A stretch of DNA of 64,000 nt from Chrysomallon squamiferum. Its lineage: Eukaryota > Mollusca > Gastropoda > Neomphalida > Peltospiridae. Positions within the stretch are counted from its first letter, which is position 1. Each line of letters opens with the position of its first letter. Below the pieces are notes generated by a model. It saw only the letters and a list, made by a program, of their open reading frames with translations, made no database searches and was not told where the DNA came from. The stretch lies in assembly GCA_012295275.1 (NCBI GenBank), contig CM022672.1, forward strand, positions 28,899,472-28,963,471. Reading direction: 5' to 3'. Made by a program: the position numbers and the translations under genes. Shown here in pieces: positions 12,301 to 23,085 of this stretch.

Positions 12301-14512
12301 ACCATCCTCTTCGAATAGTAATTCCCGCCGAATGTAGTTGCATGTCATGTCATCTCGCTCTCAGAAACACATACACAGACACGCACTAACCATCAAATTC
12401 ATCTGATTACACACAGAGACGTTGTTAGAGGCCTGTCTACAAGGCGTTGTGAACGGTTACAATTGTTGCTCGTAAAAGATGTGGATTCGACACAGAAGGT
12501 AAGAGAGGTCTTCAATGCGGTAATCGACGTTGACGCTGTCGATCGTACACATTACTATCTCCTACAATCGTGTTTCGAAAATGTGGGTCACTGGGTCAGA
12601 TAGAAATTACAAGCTGGAATCGGTCAGATTTGAACATCTCGTCTCTAACGCGATAAACGTTCACCGGTAAGAACAGCTGAGAGCACCATCCTCTTCGAAT
12701 AGTAATTCCCGCCGAATGTAATTGCATGTCTTCTCGCTCTCAGAAACACATACACAGACACGCACTAACCATCAAATTCATCTGATTACACACAGAGACG
12801 TTGTTAGATGCCTGTCTACAAGGCGTTGAGAACGGTTACAATTGTTACTCTTAAAAGACATGTATTGCTGACAGACGGCAATTGATGTCTTCACTGCCAC
12901 AACCGACGTTGACGCTTTCGATCTTACACACTACTATCTCCTACAATCGTGTTTCGTAAATGTGGGTCACTGGGTCAGATAGAAATTACAAGCTGGAATC
13001 GGTCAGATTTGAACATCTCGTCTCTAACGCGATAAACGTTCACCGGTAAGAACAGCTGAGAGCACCATCCTCTTCGAATAGTAATTCCCGCCGAATGTAG
13101 TTGCATGTCATCTCGCTCTCAGAAACACATACACAGACACGCACTAACCATCAAATTCATCTGATTACACACAGAGACGTTGTTAGAGGCCTGTCTACAA
13201 GGCGTTGTGAACGGTTACAATTGTTGCTCGTAAAAGATGTGGATTCGACACAGAAGGTAAGAGAGGTCTTCAATGCGGTAATCGACGTTGACGCTGTCGA
13301 TCGTACACATTACTATCTCCTACAATCGTGTTTCGAAAATGTGGGTCACTGGGTCAGATAGAAATTACAAGCTGGAATCGGTCAGATTTGAACATCTCGT
13401 CTCTAACGCGATAAACGTTCACCGGTAAAAACAGCTGAGAGCACCATCCTCTTCGAATAGTAATTCCCGCCGAATGTAATTGCATGTCTTCTCGCTCTCA
13501 GAAAACCATCAAATTCATCTGATTACACACAGAGACGTTGTTAGAGGCCTGTTCAAGGCTCTCAGAAACACATACACAGACACGCACTAACCATCAAATT
13601 CATCTGATTACACACAGAGACGTTGTTAGAGGCCTGTCTACAAGGCGTTGTGAACGGTTACAATTGTTGCTCGTAAAAGATGTGGATTCGACACAGAAGG
13701 TAAGAGAGGTCTTCAATGCGGTAATCGACGTTGACGCTGTCGATCGTACACATTACTATCTCCTACAATCGTGTTTCGAAAATGTGGGTCACTGGGTCAG
13801 ATAGAAATTACAAGCTGGAATCGGTCAGATTTGAACATTTCGTCTCCAACGAGATAAACGTTCACCGGTAAGAACAGCTGAGAGCACCATCCTCTTCGAA
13901 TAGTAATTCCCGCCGAATGTAATTGCATGTCTTCTCGCTCTCAGAAACACATACACAGACACGCACTAACCATCAAATTCATCTGATTACACACAGAGAC
14001 GTTGTTAGATGCCTGTCTACAAGGCGTTGAGAACGGTTACAATTGTTACTCTTAAAAGACATGTATTGCTGACAGACGGCAATTGATGTCTTCACTGCCA
14101 CAACCGACGTTGACGCTTTCGATCTTACACACTACTATCTCCTACAATCGTGTTTCGTAAATGTGGGTCACTGGGTCAGATAGAAATTACAAGCTGGAAT
14201 CGGTCAGATTTGAACATCTCGTCTCCAACGCGATAAACGTTCACCGGTAAGAACAGCTGAGAGCACCATCCTCTTCGAATAGTAATTCCCGCCGAATGTA
14301 GTTGCATGTCTTCTCGCTCTCAGAAACACATACACAGACACGCACTAACCATCAAATTCATCTGATTACACACAGAGACGTTGTTAGATGCCTGTCTACA
14401 AGGCGTTGAGAACGGTTACAATTGTTACTCTTAAAATACATGTATTGCTGACAGACGGCAACAGATGTCTTCAATTCCACAACCAACGTTGATGCTTTCG
14501 ATCTTACATACT
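3355..14512. repeat. 379-bp satellite array, about 29 units
   Basis: Using the landmark 'cgccgaatg', units start at 3489, 3868, 4247, 4679, 5057, 5436, 5815, 6194, 6575, 6954, 7345, 7724, 8103, 8497, 8876, 9255, 9658, 10037, 10413, 10792, 11171, 11550, 11929, 12326, 12710, 13089, 13468, 13911 and 14290. The basic length is 379 bp, and most exceptions are small insertions or local duplications (12, 15, 18, 24, 53 and 64 bp). There are two main types. A (17 units) has 'gttagaggcctg' and 'ttgctcgtaaaag'. B (12 units) has 'gttagatgcctg' and 'ttactcttaaaag' and differs from A over roughly 110 bp, while the flanks are almost identical. Copies are nearly identical to one another, so the array is young or homogenised. 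By eye it is far richer in G+C and CpG than its surroundings. The left edge is a partial unit; the right edge decays at about 14512 next to a LINE remnant. Confidence 0.97.
3398..3463 (-). repeat. tRNA-like segment with B-box (first of about 29)
   Basis: Read on the minus strand, every satellite unit contains 'ggtgctctcagctgtt' and, about 45 nt later, 'gatgttcaaatct', which holds the Pol III B-box core GTTCAAATC. Between them AACG...CGTT can form an anticodon-like stem with a 7-nt loop. In this left-most copy GAGAT/ATCTC pairs perfectly around the B-box. The A-box match is weak. This suggests the satellite arose from, or captured, a tRNA-derived SINE. It is not a functional tRNA gene: no proper acceptor stem can be drawn. 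Confidence 0.5.
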
Positions 14513-14514
14513 GC

Positions 14515-15930
14515 AGAGGTTAGAAAAACGCAAAGTGTATGTTTTATCCGACCCGATAGATATTGATTGAAGCAATCTTAATATTGTGAAGGAATTCTAT
14601 ACACTCTTTCTCAAAACTCAAAAGGAAACCATCCAAAGAAGATCAAGATGATATTATACACGTTACTGGATAGAACAGCTGCAGATCTAGAGCGTAAGAG
14701 AAATGAAGCCATAGAAACTGGAAAAGAGCCGACTGTTGACTTGAATATATAATAACAGCAGAGTAATTTTTACCTCTGTTCAAACTGCATGAACACCACA
14801 AAATATCTTTGATAAAGATCTTTAAATCAAGTTAAACTAGTAGCTCTGTACCACAAGCATGGAGAAAGGCAACCATGATCCCAATCCACGTAAGTGGAAA
14901 GGTTGAATCCAAACCAGATTGCTACATATCCACAAGTTTTCACAAGACGTGTTAGAAAAGTATGATCAACACTAGGCTGATACAAAAAAGAAGCAACTCA
15001 TTTTCTCAAGAAAATCTGGATTTAGATAGTAGAGATCCCTTAAAAATCAGGTCAAAGAGACTGAGAAAGCTTTCCGATGAAGAAGAAAAAAAAATGCCTG
15101 CTGTCTGGATAAATCTAGAAAATGACTGGAGGGAGTGATAGAAGATAAAGATGGACCAGTGTGGAATATTAGGCCACATATATCAGTGGATCTGCCAGTA
15201 CCTAACAAATCAAAAAGTATGAATCCACAATCACATACAAAGTAAGAAAAATGAGAAAGAAATCTTTGAAGCATTATGCATCAGAAAGGAGGAGTGCATC
15301 TCAACTAATCTCTTCATATTTTAATTTATGACATATTAAAGATCTCAAGATGATTCGTGGAGCAATATGTGCTGATCACATGGTTATCTGGTATCATGTG
15401 AATGCAAGCAGCTGGTTACATACAAATCACATAAAAACCACTTATACAAGTTTTAGATCGGCCAATACAGAACTAAAAGACCACATCCAATTAATGACTT
15501 TTAGGTGAAGAGCCAACCTACTTACAAATCTGATTTGATTGCAAGATGTTTTGGAAAACACAGATAAACAAATATACTGGAAGAGCCAAAATGCATATGA
15601 CATCGATAAAGAATCTGTAAGGATCATCCTGGCATTTTGACTACATCATAAACACAAAATGTTAGATCAGTACTAGAATATAAAATGACAAGAAGAAAAC
15701 AACAAAATCAAGAGAAAATGTTTCATACACCAGGCATGACTGACGAAACATATTCCATAAAGAGATCATGGATCACAAGTCAAAGAAAATCCCAATGCAC
15801 TACAGAATTCCTGCATGGAAGATGAACAACTTTCCAGACATTCAGGACACCGTAAATAAGAACCCAGACAGATTCAGGAAGAAGAGATTTTACTGCAGGG
15901 ATTTTTCAACCATCAAGTTCAGTGGACACA
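14515..15930 (+). mobile_element. Decayed Jockey-like non-LTR retrotransposon (reverse transcriptase part)
   Basis: Conceptual translation across several frameshifts and stops gives reverse transcriptase blocks typical of Jockey-type LINEs. Around 14857-14990 there is 'WRKATMIPIH', then 'SKPDCYIS' and 'SMINTRL' (the fingers region). Around 15090-15120 there is 'AVWINLE', the degraded equivalent of the block carrying the first catalytic Asp. At 15158-15220 there is 'GILGHIYQWICQYLTNQK', and at 15365-15400 'AICADHMVIWYH', a mutated form of the catalytic (Y/F)ADD block. A post-RT segment resembling 'LEYGI' follows near 15675. No intact reading frame remains, so this copy cannot move. It starts directly where the satellite ends. 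The RNase H part continues at 16541-17400 beyond a GT-rich insertion. Confidence 0.8.
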
Positions 15931-16540
15931 GTTTCATATGTGTGTGACTGCATGTTTTATGTTGGATGTTGTGTATGTGTTTTGTTATGGGGTGTAGATA
16001 TCAGTTGAATGTGTGTTATGTGTTATGTGTTTTGTGTTATATGTGTGATACATAATAGAAATGGCACCACACAAGGCACACTGTGCTGTGTCTAGTCTGT
16101 CTGTCATCTGTGTGTGAGTGTTTGCATGTTCTGTTGTGTTGGTGTGTGGTGTTTTATGTGTGACATATAGGTGTAGTGTCTGTGTTTGATCTGTATGTGA
16201 ATGTATAAATGTTTCGTGTTATACATTAGGTAGGAGTGTTGTGTATATGTCTCATTATGGTGTATATATACTGGTTGTATGTGAATCTTTTGTGTGATTA
16301 TGTATGGCATGTAAGAGAAATAGCAAAACACAAATCACTATGTGCTCTGCTGTGTTCTGAATCTCTGTTTATCTGTGTGTTTGAAATTGTCTCTGTGTCC
16401 GGGTGTGTGTATGTGCCATGTTTGTTTCTGTTGTTTTGTGTGCCCATATTTGTGTGTTAGTGTTGTTGTATGTATGTATGAAACATGCATGATGTGGGAA
16501 TCTGTTGTTTGTTGCATGTGTGACACATAACAGAAATAGA
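15930..16540. repeat. GT-rich degenerate repeat within the LINE remnant
   Basis: The plus strand is dominated by TGTG/TGTTATGTG-type text with no coding content. It carries two degenerate copies (near 16073 and 16326) of a motif like 'acacaaggcacactgtgctg' that recurs at 18155, 18288 and 21693. It separates the RT and RNase H parts of the first LINE copy. Open frames in both strands here are low-complexity artefacts. Confidence 0.6.
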
Positions 16541-17400
16541 CTAACACAAGCTCCAAGAGGACTCCAGCCCTTGAAGACAGGTGACACACATCAAAACCTT
16601 CATATAACATTCCAAGTTAAGAATAGAATCAGGAAGGCAACAAAAACCTGAATCAAGCAGAAAGTTTTTAGACACCAGGTGCGAATGGTAAAAAAAATGT
16701 ATATTGACATAGAGCTCAGAGATCATAAAATGACAAACATCCCAACACACACCAGAATTCCTCCATAGAAGAGAAATAACTTTCCAGACATTCACGAGTC
16801 TGTGTTAGGAATGGTGAAAAAAAGAACCAAGACACATTTGAAAATAAGAGCTGTTTACCTAGTGTATGTTCACTAAGTCTTTTCTCTAGACCTGTTTACA
16901 CATTTTATACTGATAGATTAGTCACGGAAACAAAAAGAATGGACACAAATTGAATGAAAGATGAGGAAAAAACTCAGATATCTATACCAGCAGATAAATG
17001 ACACTGCAATCACAAAAGTCTGAAATATAAACCCTGAGCAATGTAACAGCAATCCTGATTAATAACATCAAGAATTGATACATGGAAGTGGTGATTTCTT
17101 TCAGGGTCACAACCCCCCAAGAAAAACCCAACAAAAACAACATGATTGATCTGGCTAGTGATGTTTCTAGACTGAGCTGTTCGTCTCAACAAGTAACCAT
17201 CACACTGTAGCATTCTGGAAATGAGGAAGATAAATTAGCTAAAGGAGGTAAATTGGTCCAGGAGGAGTCAGAAATCTAGGCTGGATGCAGACCACAGTCA
17301 AGCAAATATACAAGAGACTAACACTACAGAAAGAATGATTGTTAAAACATCAGCAACTTCCAGCGTCCAAAAAAGGTCAAGTAATGATGAAAGACAGGAG
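16541..17400 (+). mobile_element. Decayed LINE, post-RT and RNase H part
   Basis: The text around 16750-16800 (ending 'aactttccagacattc') matches the post-RT region of both LINE copies. Near 16900 the frame reads 'LYTDRLVT', an altered RNase H 'YTDGS' motif. 'KTQISIPA' at about 16970 and 'SGNEEDKLAKGGK' at about 17215-17255 fit the rest of a Jockey-type RNase H domain. Stops and frameshifts are frequent. It is probably the 3' part of the element that begins at 14515. Confidence 0.7.
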
Positions 17401-17479
17401 AACATGTCACACTGTACATTAAACTAATTACATGTATTGAAAATTCTGAATAGGAATAGACACTGGAACAACCCATTGT

Positions 17480-17972
17480 GATGCCCAAGAAGGAAAGTTT
17501 TGCACTGAAGGAAAACTTACAGCATACAGAAATTCAAGCTACTAAGATCCTTGTTTGACTATTAGATGAATGAGAAGATGTGTATGAGAATGATTTATGT
17601 TCTTTTTTATGTATCGTGTATGTGGTATAGTTTGTTGAAAGTTCTGTAAACTTATCATCACTTTCAGAAAAACAGTTTATTTCTGTACCAGTTGCTGTAG
17701 AAATCAAATCCCTCAACTAAGACATCAGTTGTAATCTTCAAGTTTTCCAAGTCACCAAGATTTGCACGGCCCTGAAAAATGAAGAAAACAGTGCATGAAG
17801 TTTTAGATGCTATCAGATAATAATTATTAATAAAGATATTGATTTTCATAGTGAAGATTTCAAGTCTATCATGTTTTACAAGAACCAGTTCTGAATATTT
17901 TAAGATTTATATTTATAATCTAGTTGTCTCCATAGAATTTGTTTTAGATGGTTTATTATTATTATTATTATA

Positions 17973-18011
<39 letters not shown>

Positions 18012-18095
18012 TAGTCATAACATGAGTAATTACAAATAAAAAATCAAAACTTTCATTTCCAGATGATGTTCTTCACCTAATAAGTAATAATTACA
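17480..18095. repeat. Triplicated block, copy 1
   Basis: It begins with 'ggaaagttttgcactgaagg' and continues through 'gaaggaaaacttacag', 'ctttcagaaaaacag' and 'tttccagatgatgtt'. The same order of segments recurs at about 20545-21600 and 21760-22760, so about 0.6-1.1 kb exists three times in direct orientation. An (ATT)n run at 17952-18011 sits in this copy. The block may hold minus-strand exons (see 17664-17771). Confidence 0.75.
17664..17771 (-). CDS. Candidate terminal exon, function unknown
   Basis: Minus-strand reading. A strong 3' splice site (long pyrimidine tract, then TTTTTCAG, the AG at 17772-17773) is followed by 35 open codons beginning GRANLGDLENLK, with VEGFDFYSNWY near the end and a TGA at 17664. 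Composition is protein-like and unlike the low-complexity surroundings. The two sister blocks contain decayed versions (around 21045-21165 and 22290-22400) that keep 'DFYNNW'- or 'DFYSN'-like text but carry frameshifts and stops. I do not recognise the family. It could be the last exon of a minus-strand gene, or coding debris of a duplicated element. Confidence 0.3.
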   Translation of the reverse strand, partial: GRANLGDLENLKITTDVLVEGFDFYSNWYRNKLFF

Positions 18096-18129
18096 ATTAT
18101 AAAAATTATCTTGTTGTATTATTTTCTTT

Positions 18130-18540
18130 TTGTGTGACAAAATACAGAATCATACAAAACACACTGTGCTGTGCTATATTGCATTATTTGCCATTTGTGT
18201 GTGAGTGTGTGTGTGTATGTGTGTGTGTGTGAGATTTGTGTCATGTGAATCTTGTGTTTTGTAGTGTGACAACTCAAGGTCAACAGTACGACACAAAATA
18301 CACTGTGCTGAGTTGTACCTGTCTCTGATGTTTGTTTCGATGTGTATTATTATATCTTTATGTTCTGTGGTGTTCATATGTGAATGTTGAGTGCGTGGTT
18401 TGTATGGTGTATTTGTGTTGTGTTCTGCATGTGGTATATGTGGAGTATGTTTGTGTGGTTTCAGTTTGTATGTTTCTGTGTGTGTGTGATGTTTGTAGTG
18501 TACTTATTTTGTGTCTATGATGTGGTGAAATAGTTTTGAT
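18130..18540. repeat. TG-rich degenerate repeat
   Basis: Plus strand rich in TGTG with two copies of the 'acaaaacacactgtgctg' motif near 18155 and 18288. No coding signal. It lies immediately before the second LINE copy, just as the GT-rich stretch at 15930-16540 lies within the first. Confidence 0.6.
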
Positions 18541-20460
18541 GTTTGATCACCCAGAGAGCTATACCAGCAAGAGCTATAGATCCTGACAGAGATTCTCAAG
18601 CTGAATTGTTCAAAGAAAAGATCAAGGCCAAACAGTCATCTGGCAGTCAACAACAGAAACTTGAGAGATGATAGTGGAAGAATGATCGGTTCCATGTCTT
18701 AAACTACAGGTAATTAACTTTACATTAAAAACAACACACTAAACCTGTCACAATGGAATACTGAAGAAATCTCAAAGAAAAAGAAACATTTGGCTGTAAG
18801 TCTTCACCACAGAAATCTATCCTTGCTATCAGTGGATATTAATGAAGATAACATAAAATGTGATTTTAACATTCATTCACAAAATTTTGAATATTTGAGA
18901 CAATCAGTAGAGCAGATGTACTAGAAGACTGGCAGATAATTCAGCAGCTTCAACTATTAAATAGTTCTCAAAATCATCCTACATCTTTTCTGAACAACAA
19001 CAAAAAATGTAGCTTTTGTTACAAATGACCTGGTGGCCAAACTTTTCAGAACTAAACTGAGTCAGTCAGTTAGAACCAACAGCCACAGACTAATGAAACT
19101 CACAGTAGATCTCAGGAGGACTGCCAAGATGGAGTTACAAATAGTCAAATTGGATGTTTACTCCAACCTGATAGATATCCATATTTTTGTTTATGAAATA
19201 TTAAAATGATCCCAAGATCGAATCCCAAGATAGATTCATGGTGAAATATGTGCTGATGACCTAATTATCTGGTATTCAGATGAATATGCATTACAACAGC
19301 CAATAGGAGAATGCAAGCAGATCTGGATAAAACTGAGACATGGACAAAGACATGGCTTGTTAATTCAATCAAAAGAAATCTGCAGATTGACCAACACAGA
19401 ACTAAAAGACAACCTACAGTTTGAATGAATTAATTACTTCTAGATTTAAGTCAACCTACAATGGATCTGATTTGATTGCAGGATGTCTTGGAGAATGAAG
19501 ATTAATAGATACAGTGGAAGAGCCAAAATGTTTACAACATTTATAAAGAATATTTAAGGATTTGATATTTTAAAAATACATCACAAATAAATATATTAGA
19601 TCAGCACTAGAATATGGAATTACAAGAAACCCATCCAAAAAAAAACCCCAATAAACCAAGAGAAAACATTTCATACACCAGGTATGAATGACAAAAATAT
19701 TCATAAAGAACTGATGGATCATGGAATTCCTTCACAGAAGATGTACAACTTTCCAGACATTCAAGACACTGTACCAGTAATTCTGTAAAAGAGAACCTTG
19801 ACAAATAAAGTAAGAGGAGATTGTAGCCCTGGATATATGCTTGACTGCCATCAAGATCAATGGACACACAGTGGATACTGATCAAACAGTAGAGGAACCA
19901 ATCTAAAATGGAGGTGGAATGATTCAAACTGAACTCAAAGATGGGGGGAAAAAATCATTTCTAGATTCAGATTTCGTTCTGAACAATTGACGAAGGAGAA
20001 GAAGATGTGTGAATATGATGTATCTGCTTTAAGAACAGGCAAAAACTCACCCAATTAAAAGTTTAAAAAGGAAGTCATGAGAAATGCAGCAGCAAATCTG
20101 TAGAGAAACAGAAAAGTGATCATCTTTTCAGTTGCTCTCTCTGTTCTCCAGACTCTCAAAGATACCAAAAAGTTAAAATTGAATGATCTGGCTAGTAATG
20201 ATTCTGCACTGAACTTTGCCTCTGAACAACAAAATACAGTGGATACCATCACACTGCAAGAAATGAGGAAGTAGATAAACTAGCAACAGGAGGTAACAGA
20301 AATCCCACATGAGAAGATGCAGACAACAAGTAAAATAAACACACAAGAGACTATGGCTGCAAAAAGAACCCAGATTATATATTCAGAGACAGCTAACAGC
20401 AGCTTCCAAGACAAATCAAGTCGTGGTGAAACCCAGGTGCTTAGGTTTCAGATAATCTTA
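18540..20460 (+). mobile_element. Decayed Jockey-like LINE, second copy
   Basis: Same family and orientation as the copy at 14515. The best-preserved block is near 19225-19300: 'GEICADDLIIWYSDEYAL', containing the reverse transcriptase catalytic ADD. Near 19600-19625 the frame reads 'IRSALEYGI', a conserved post-RT segment. RNase H traces follow: an 'NGGG'-like stretch near 19905, and 'QWIPSHC' then 'NEEVDKLATGG' near 20235-20295. Many stops and frameshifts mean no active protein. The 3' side runs into copy 2 of the triplicated block. Confidence 0.82.
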
Positions 20461-20544
20461 CAAGTATACAAAATTCTGAATGGGTGATACTAGAACAACC
20501 CAGTGTGGCCCAGCCCATTTGACAATGGTCTTGAGAAGTTTAAC

Positions 20545-21368
20545 CTTAAGACCTAAAGGAGGAATGTTTTGTATTGAAGGAAAACTTAAGTTCACCAAAG
20601 TATTTGTTCCAGCGGCTGGGGTCCTGGTCTGAGTATGGTGTGTTTGGTTTGTTTCATTTTGAGGTACGGCTGGTTTATGTTGTGATTTTATGTTAAGATT
20701 TGTAGAGAATGTGATCTGTATGGTGTGAATCTGTTTTATGTCTGTATTGAAGTTATGTAGTCTGATTTGTACTCTGTGTTGATTTTTCTGTAAACTTAAT
20801 ACTGTTGACTTAATAATTAAATTTTCAAGTTTCTAAAAGAGACTACTGTTTGGAAAACTTTAAATACTCTGTCTATAGTCAGTCATGTTTAATTACTGTT
20901 AATAAAGGAAATTAATTATGTTTATTTGTAACTATACAAGTTTCTACAAGAATACAGTTTTAGTTTAAAGATGAGTTATTTTTGTTATTTTGTTTCCTTT
21001 TATTTATTCATTTTAATTTTACTAAGATTTAATTGCATCATTACTTTCAGAAAAAGAGTTTTTTTCTGCACCAGTTGTTGTAGAAATCAACTCTTCTCCA
21101 CTAAATCATCAGTTGCAATCTTTCAGTTTTCCAAGGCACTGTTTGCTTCTCATTCGGAAAGATGAAAAAACAAGGTATGAAATTTTAGATGATATAAAAA
21201 AATAATTCTAAAGAAAATAATGGTTTTCATACTGAACATGTCAAGTTTAACATGTTTTACAAGATCAAGTTCTGAATATTTTAAGAATTTAAGATAGTGG
21301 TCTGCATAAAATCTTTTTTATAAATGTTTTATTATTATGATTGTTATTATTATAACTGCTACTACTAG

Positions 21369-21407
<39 letters not shown>

Positions 21408-21600
21408 ACTGCTATTACTACTACTGTTATTATTGGTATTATGTTTTTATTAAGTCTTACATGAGTAGTTTCAATTGAAAAATCATTTTCACTTAGGGAA
21501 GCCATCCTTGTAATATTTTGCTGACATCTGAAAGCATTCATTTCCAGTTAATATTGTTCACCTTCTAAATAAAGAATACAAGATTATGAATGAAAAGAAA
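20545..21600. repeat. Triplicated block, copy 2
   Basis: It shares with copies 1 and 3 the series 'aggaggaatgttttg', 'gaaggaaaactta', 'tgtttggtttgttt', 'gttaataaaggaaatta', 'attactttcag' and 'catttccag'. An (ACT)n microsatellite lies at 21358-21408. The minus-strand candidate exon present in copy 1 is frameshifted here. Confidence 0.75.
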
Positions 21601-21689
21601 TCACATAAATGCATATTAGAATTGTGAAAAAAGACTTCTGTTATTATTTTATTTTCTTGTTTTTTTGTGTGACAAATAACAGATCCAGC

Positions 21690-22765
21690 AGTACACAAAA
21701 CACACTGTGCGATGATGTGTTGTACTTCTATCTCTGTCCCGATTACCAGAACCTCAAGAAATAAGTGTGGCCTTAAGACCTCAAAGGAGGAATGTTTTGA
21801 ACTGAAGGAAAACTTACAGTGTAGAGAAGTATTTGATCCAGCTAGTGGGGTTCCTGTGGTGTGCTTGGTTTGTTTTGTTTTCAGGTATGATTGGTATATG
21901 TGGTTTGTGTTGTGATTTAATGTTCAATATATGCAGAGTATGTGATCTGTATGGTGTGAGTCTGTTTTATGTATGTAATGAAGTGTATGTTGTGGAATTG
22001 ATTTGTATTATTTGTTGATTTTTCTGTAAATTTAATCCTGTTGACTTAATAATTATATTTGCAAGTTTCTAAAAGGGACTACTGTTTGGTGATCCTGTGA
22101 AAACTTTAAATACTATGTCTATATTCAGTCATGTTTAATTACTGTTAATAAAGGAAATTAATTTAGTTTATTTGTAACTATACAAGTTTTTATAGATTTA
22201 GTTTACAGTTATTGAGTTATTTTTGTTATTTTGCTTCCTTTTATTTATTCATTTTAATTTAAATAAGTTTTAATTGCATCATTACTTTCAGTTTATTTCT
22301 GTAGCAGTTGCTGTAGAAATCAAATCCTCTCTACTAAATCAATCTTCCAAATTTCATAGGTACCAAGATTTGGACATCAGCCTGAAAAATGAACAAACAA
22401 TGTATGAAAGTTTAGATATGTGATAATAGATATTAATAAAGGAAATTTCATACCCAACATATCCAACTGAAGATTTTTTGCATGAATCAGTTGTGAATAT
22501 TTCAGTATGAATATTATACTGTTTGTTTATATTTGGTTGTTTGCTTGAAAGTATTTTATAGACATTTTACTGTTATTATTATTATTATTATTATTATTTA
22601 CTTATGTAATTAGAAATCCAAAATTGTAGATTTTTTTTCAAGGCATCCCTTGTAATATTTTTGTTGCATTTGAAAACTGCAAAGCTTTCATTTCCAGATG
22701 ATGTTGTTCTTCACCTGCTAAATAAAGAACAGCATTATGAATAAAAACAAATCCCACAGAAGCAT
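21690..22765. repeat. Triplicated block, copy 3
   Basis: The closest match to copy 2, with the same segment order. It starts with the 'acacaaaacacactgtgc' motif near 21693. An (ATT)n run lies at 22571-22597. The version of the 17664-17771 exon is disrupted, but the second candidate exon (22638-22714) is best preserved here. Confidence 0.75.
22638..22714 (-). other. Possible small exon in the triplicated block
   Basis: Minus strand. After TTTATTTAGCAG (the AG at 22715-22716) an open stretch reads EEQHHLEMKALQFSN and runs to a TGA at 22638. Copy 1 has the similar start EEHHLEMK after an AG at 18077-18078, while copy 2 has a stop. Conservation of this short peptide in two of the three copies hints at past coding function. 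The length is too small to be sure, and no family is recognised. Confidence 0.2.
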
Positions 22766-23085
22766 TTTATAAATGTGACAAATTAACTTCTATTATTATT
22801 TTAATTTTTTAATTTTCTGATTTTTTAATCTTTACTTTACAAAAATTTTATGTTCATTAACATATATTTGTTATTTATTTTATTTCAAAAACTGTTATAA
22901 CTTTTAGCATTCATTGTCTTTATAGGCTATCTGATTTGAATGGAATAATCAAATTTTCATTTGATAATCCTGTGAAAGTATTAAAACAAAAGTGTAAATA
23001 ATAATTTAAGCATGAATAAATTTAATTCTTCACTTGGTGTAAAGGTTTTCAATTTGTCTACTTTTATTATTGCTGTTGTTGTAAT
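22765..23085. other. AT-rich spacer with a partial fold-back arm
   Basis: No coding content. 'catttgataatcctgtgaa' at 22958-22976 repeats part of the fold-back arm described at 23085-23241. Confidence 0.5.

Noticed and set aside
3880-13804. Repeated 86-codon open frames on the plus strand of the satellite, as a tandem gene family
   Set aside because: Each starts at TTG and contains no ATG, B units and several A units break the frame, and near identity is explained by recent array amplification. No known domain. That several insertions are multiples of three is noted but does not outweigh this.
3355-14512. CRISPR-like array
   Set aside because: The DNA is eukaryotic, the repeat unit is 379 bp with no unique spacers, and no associated genes exist.
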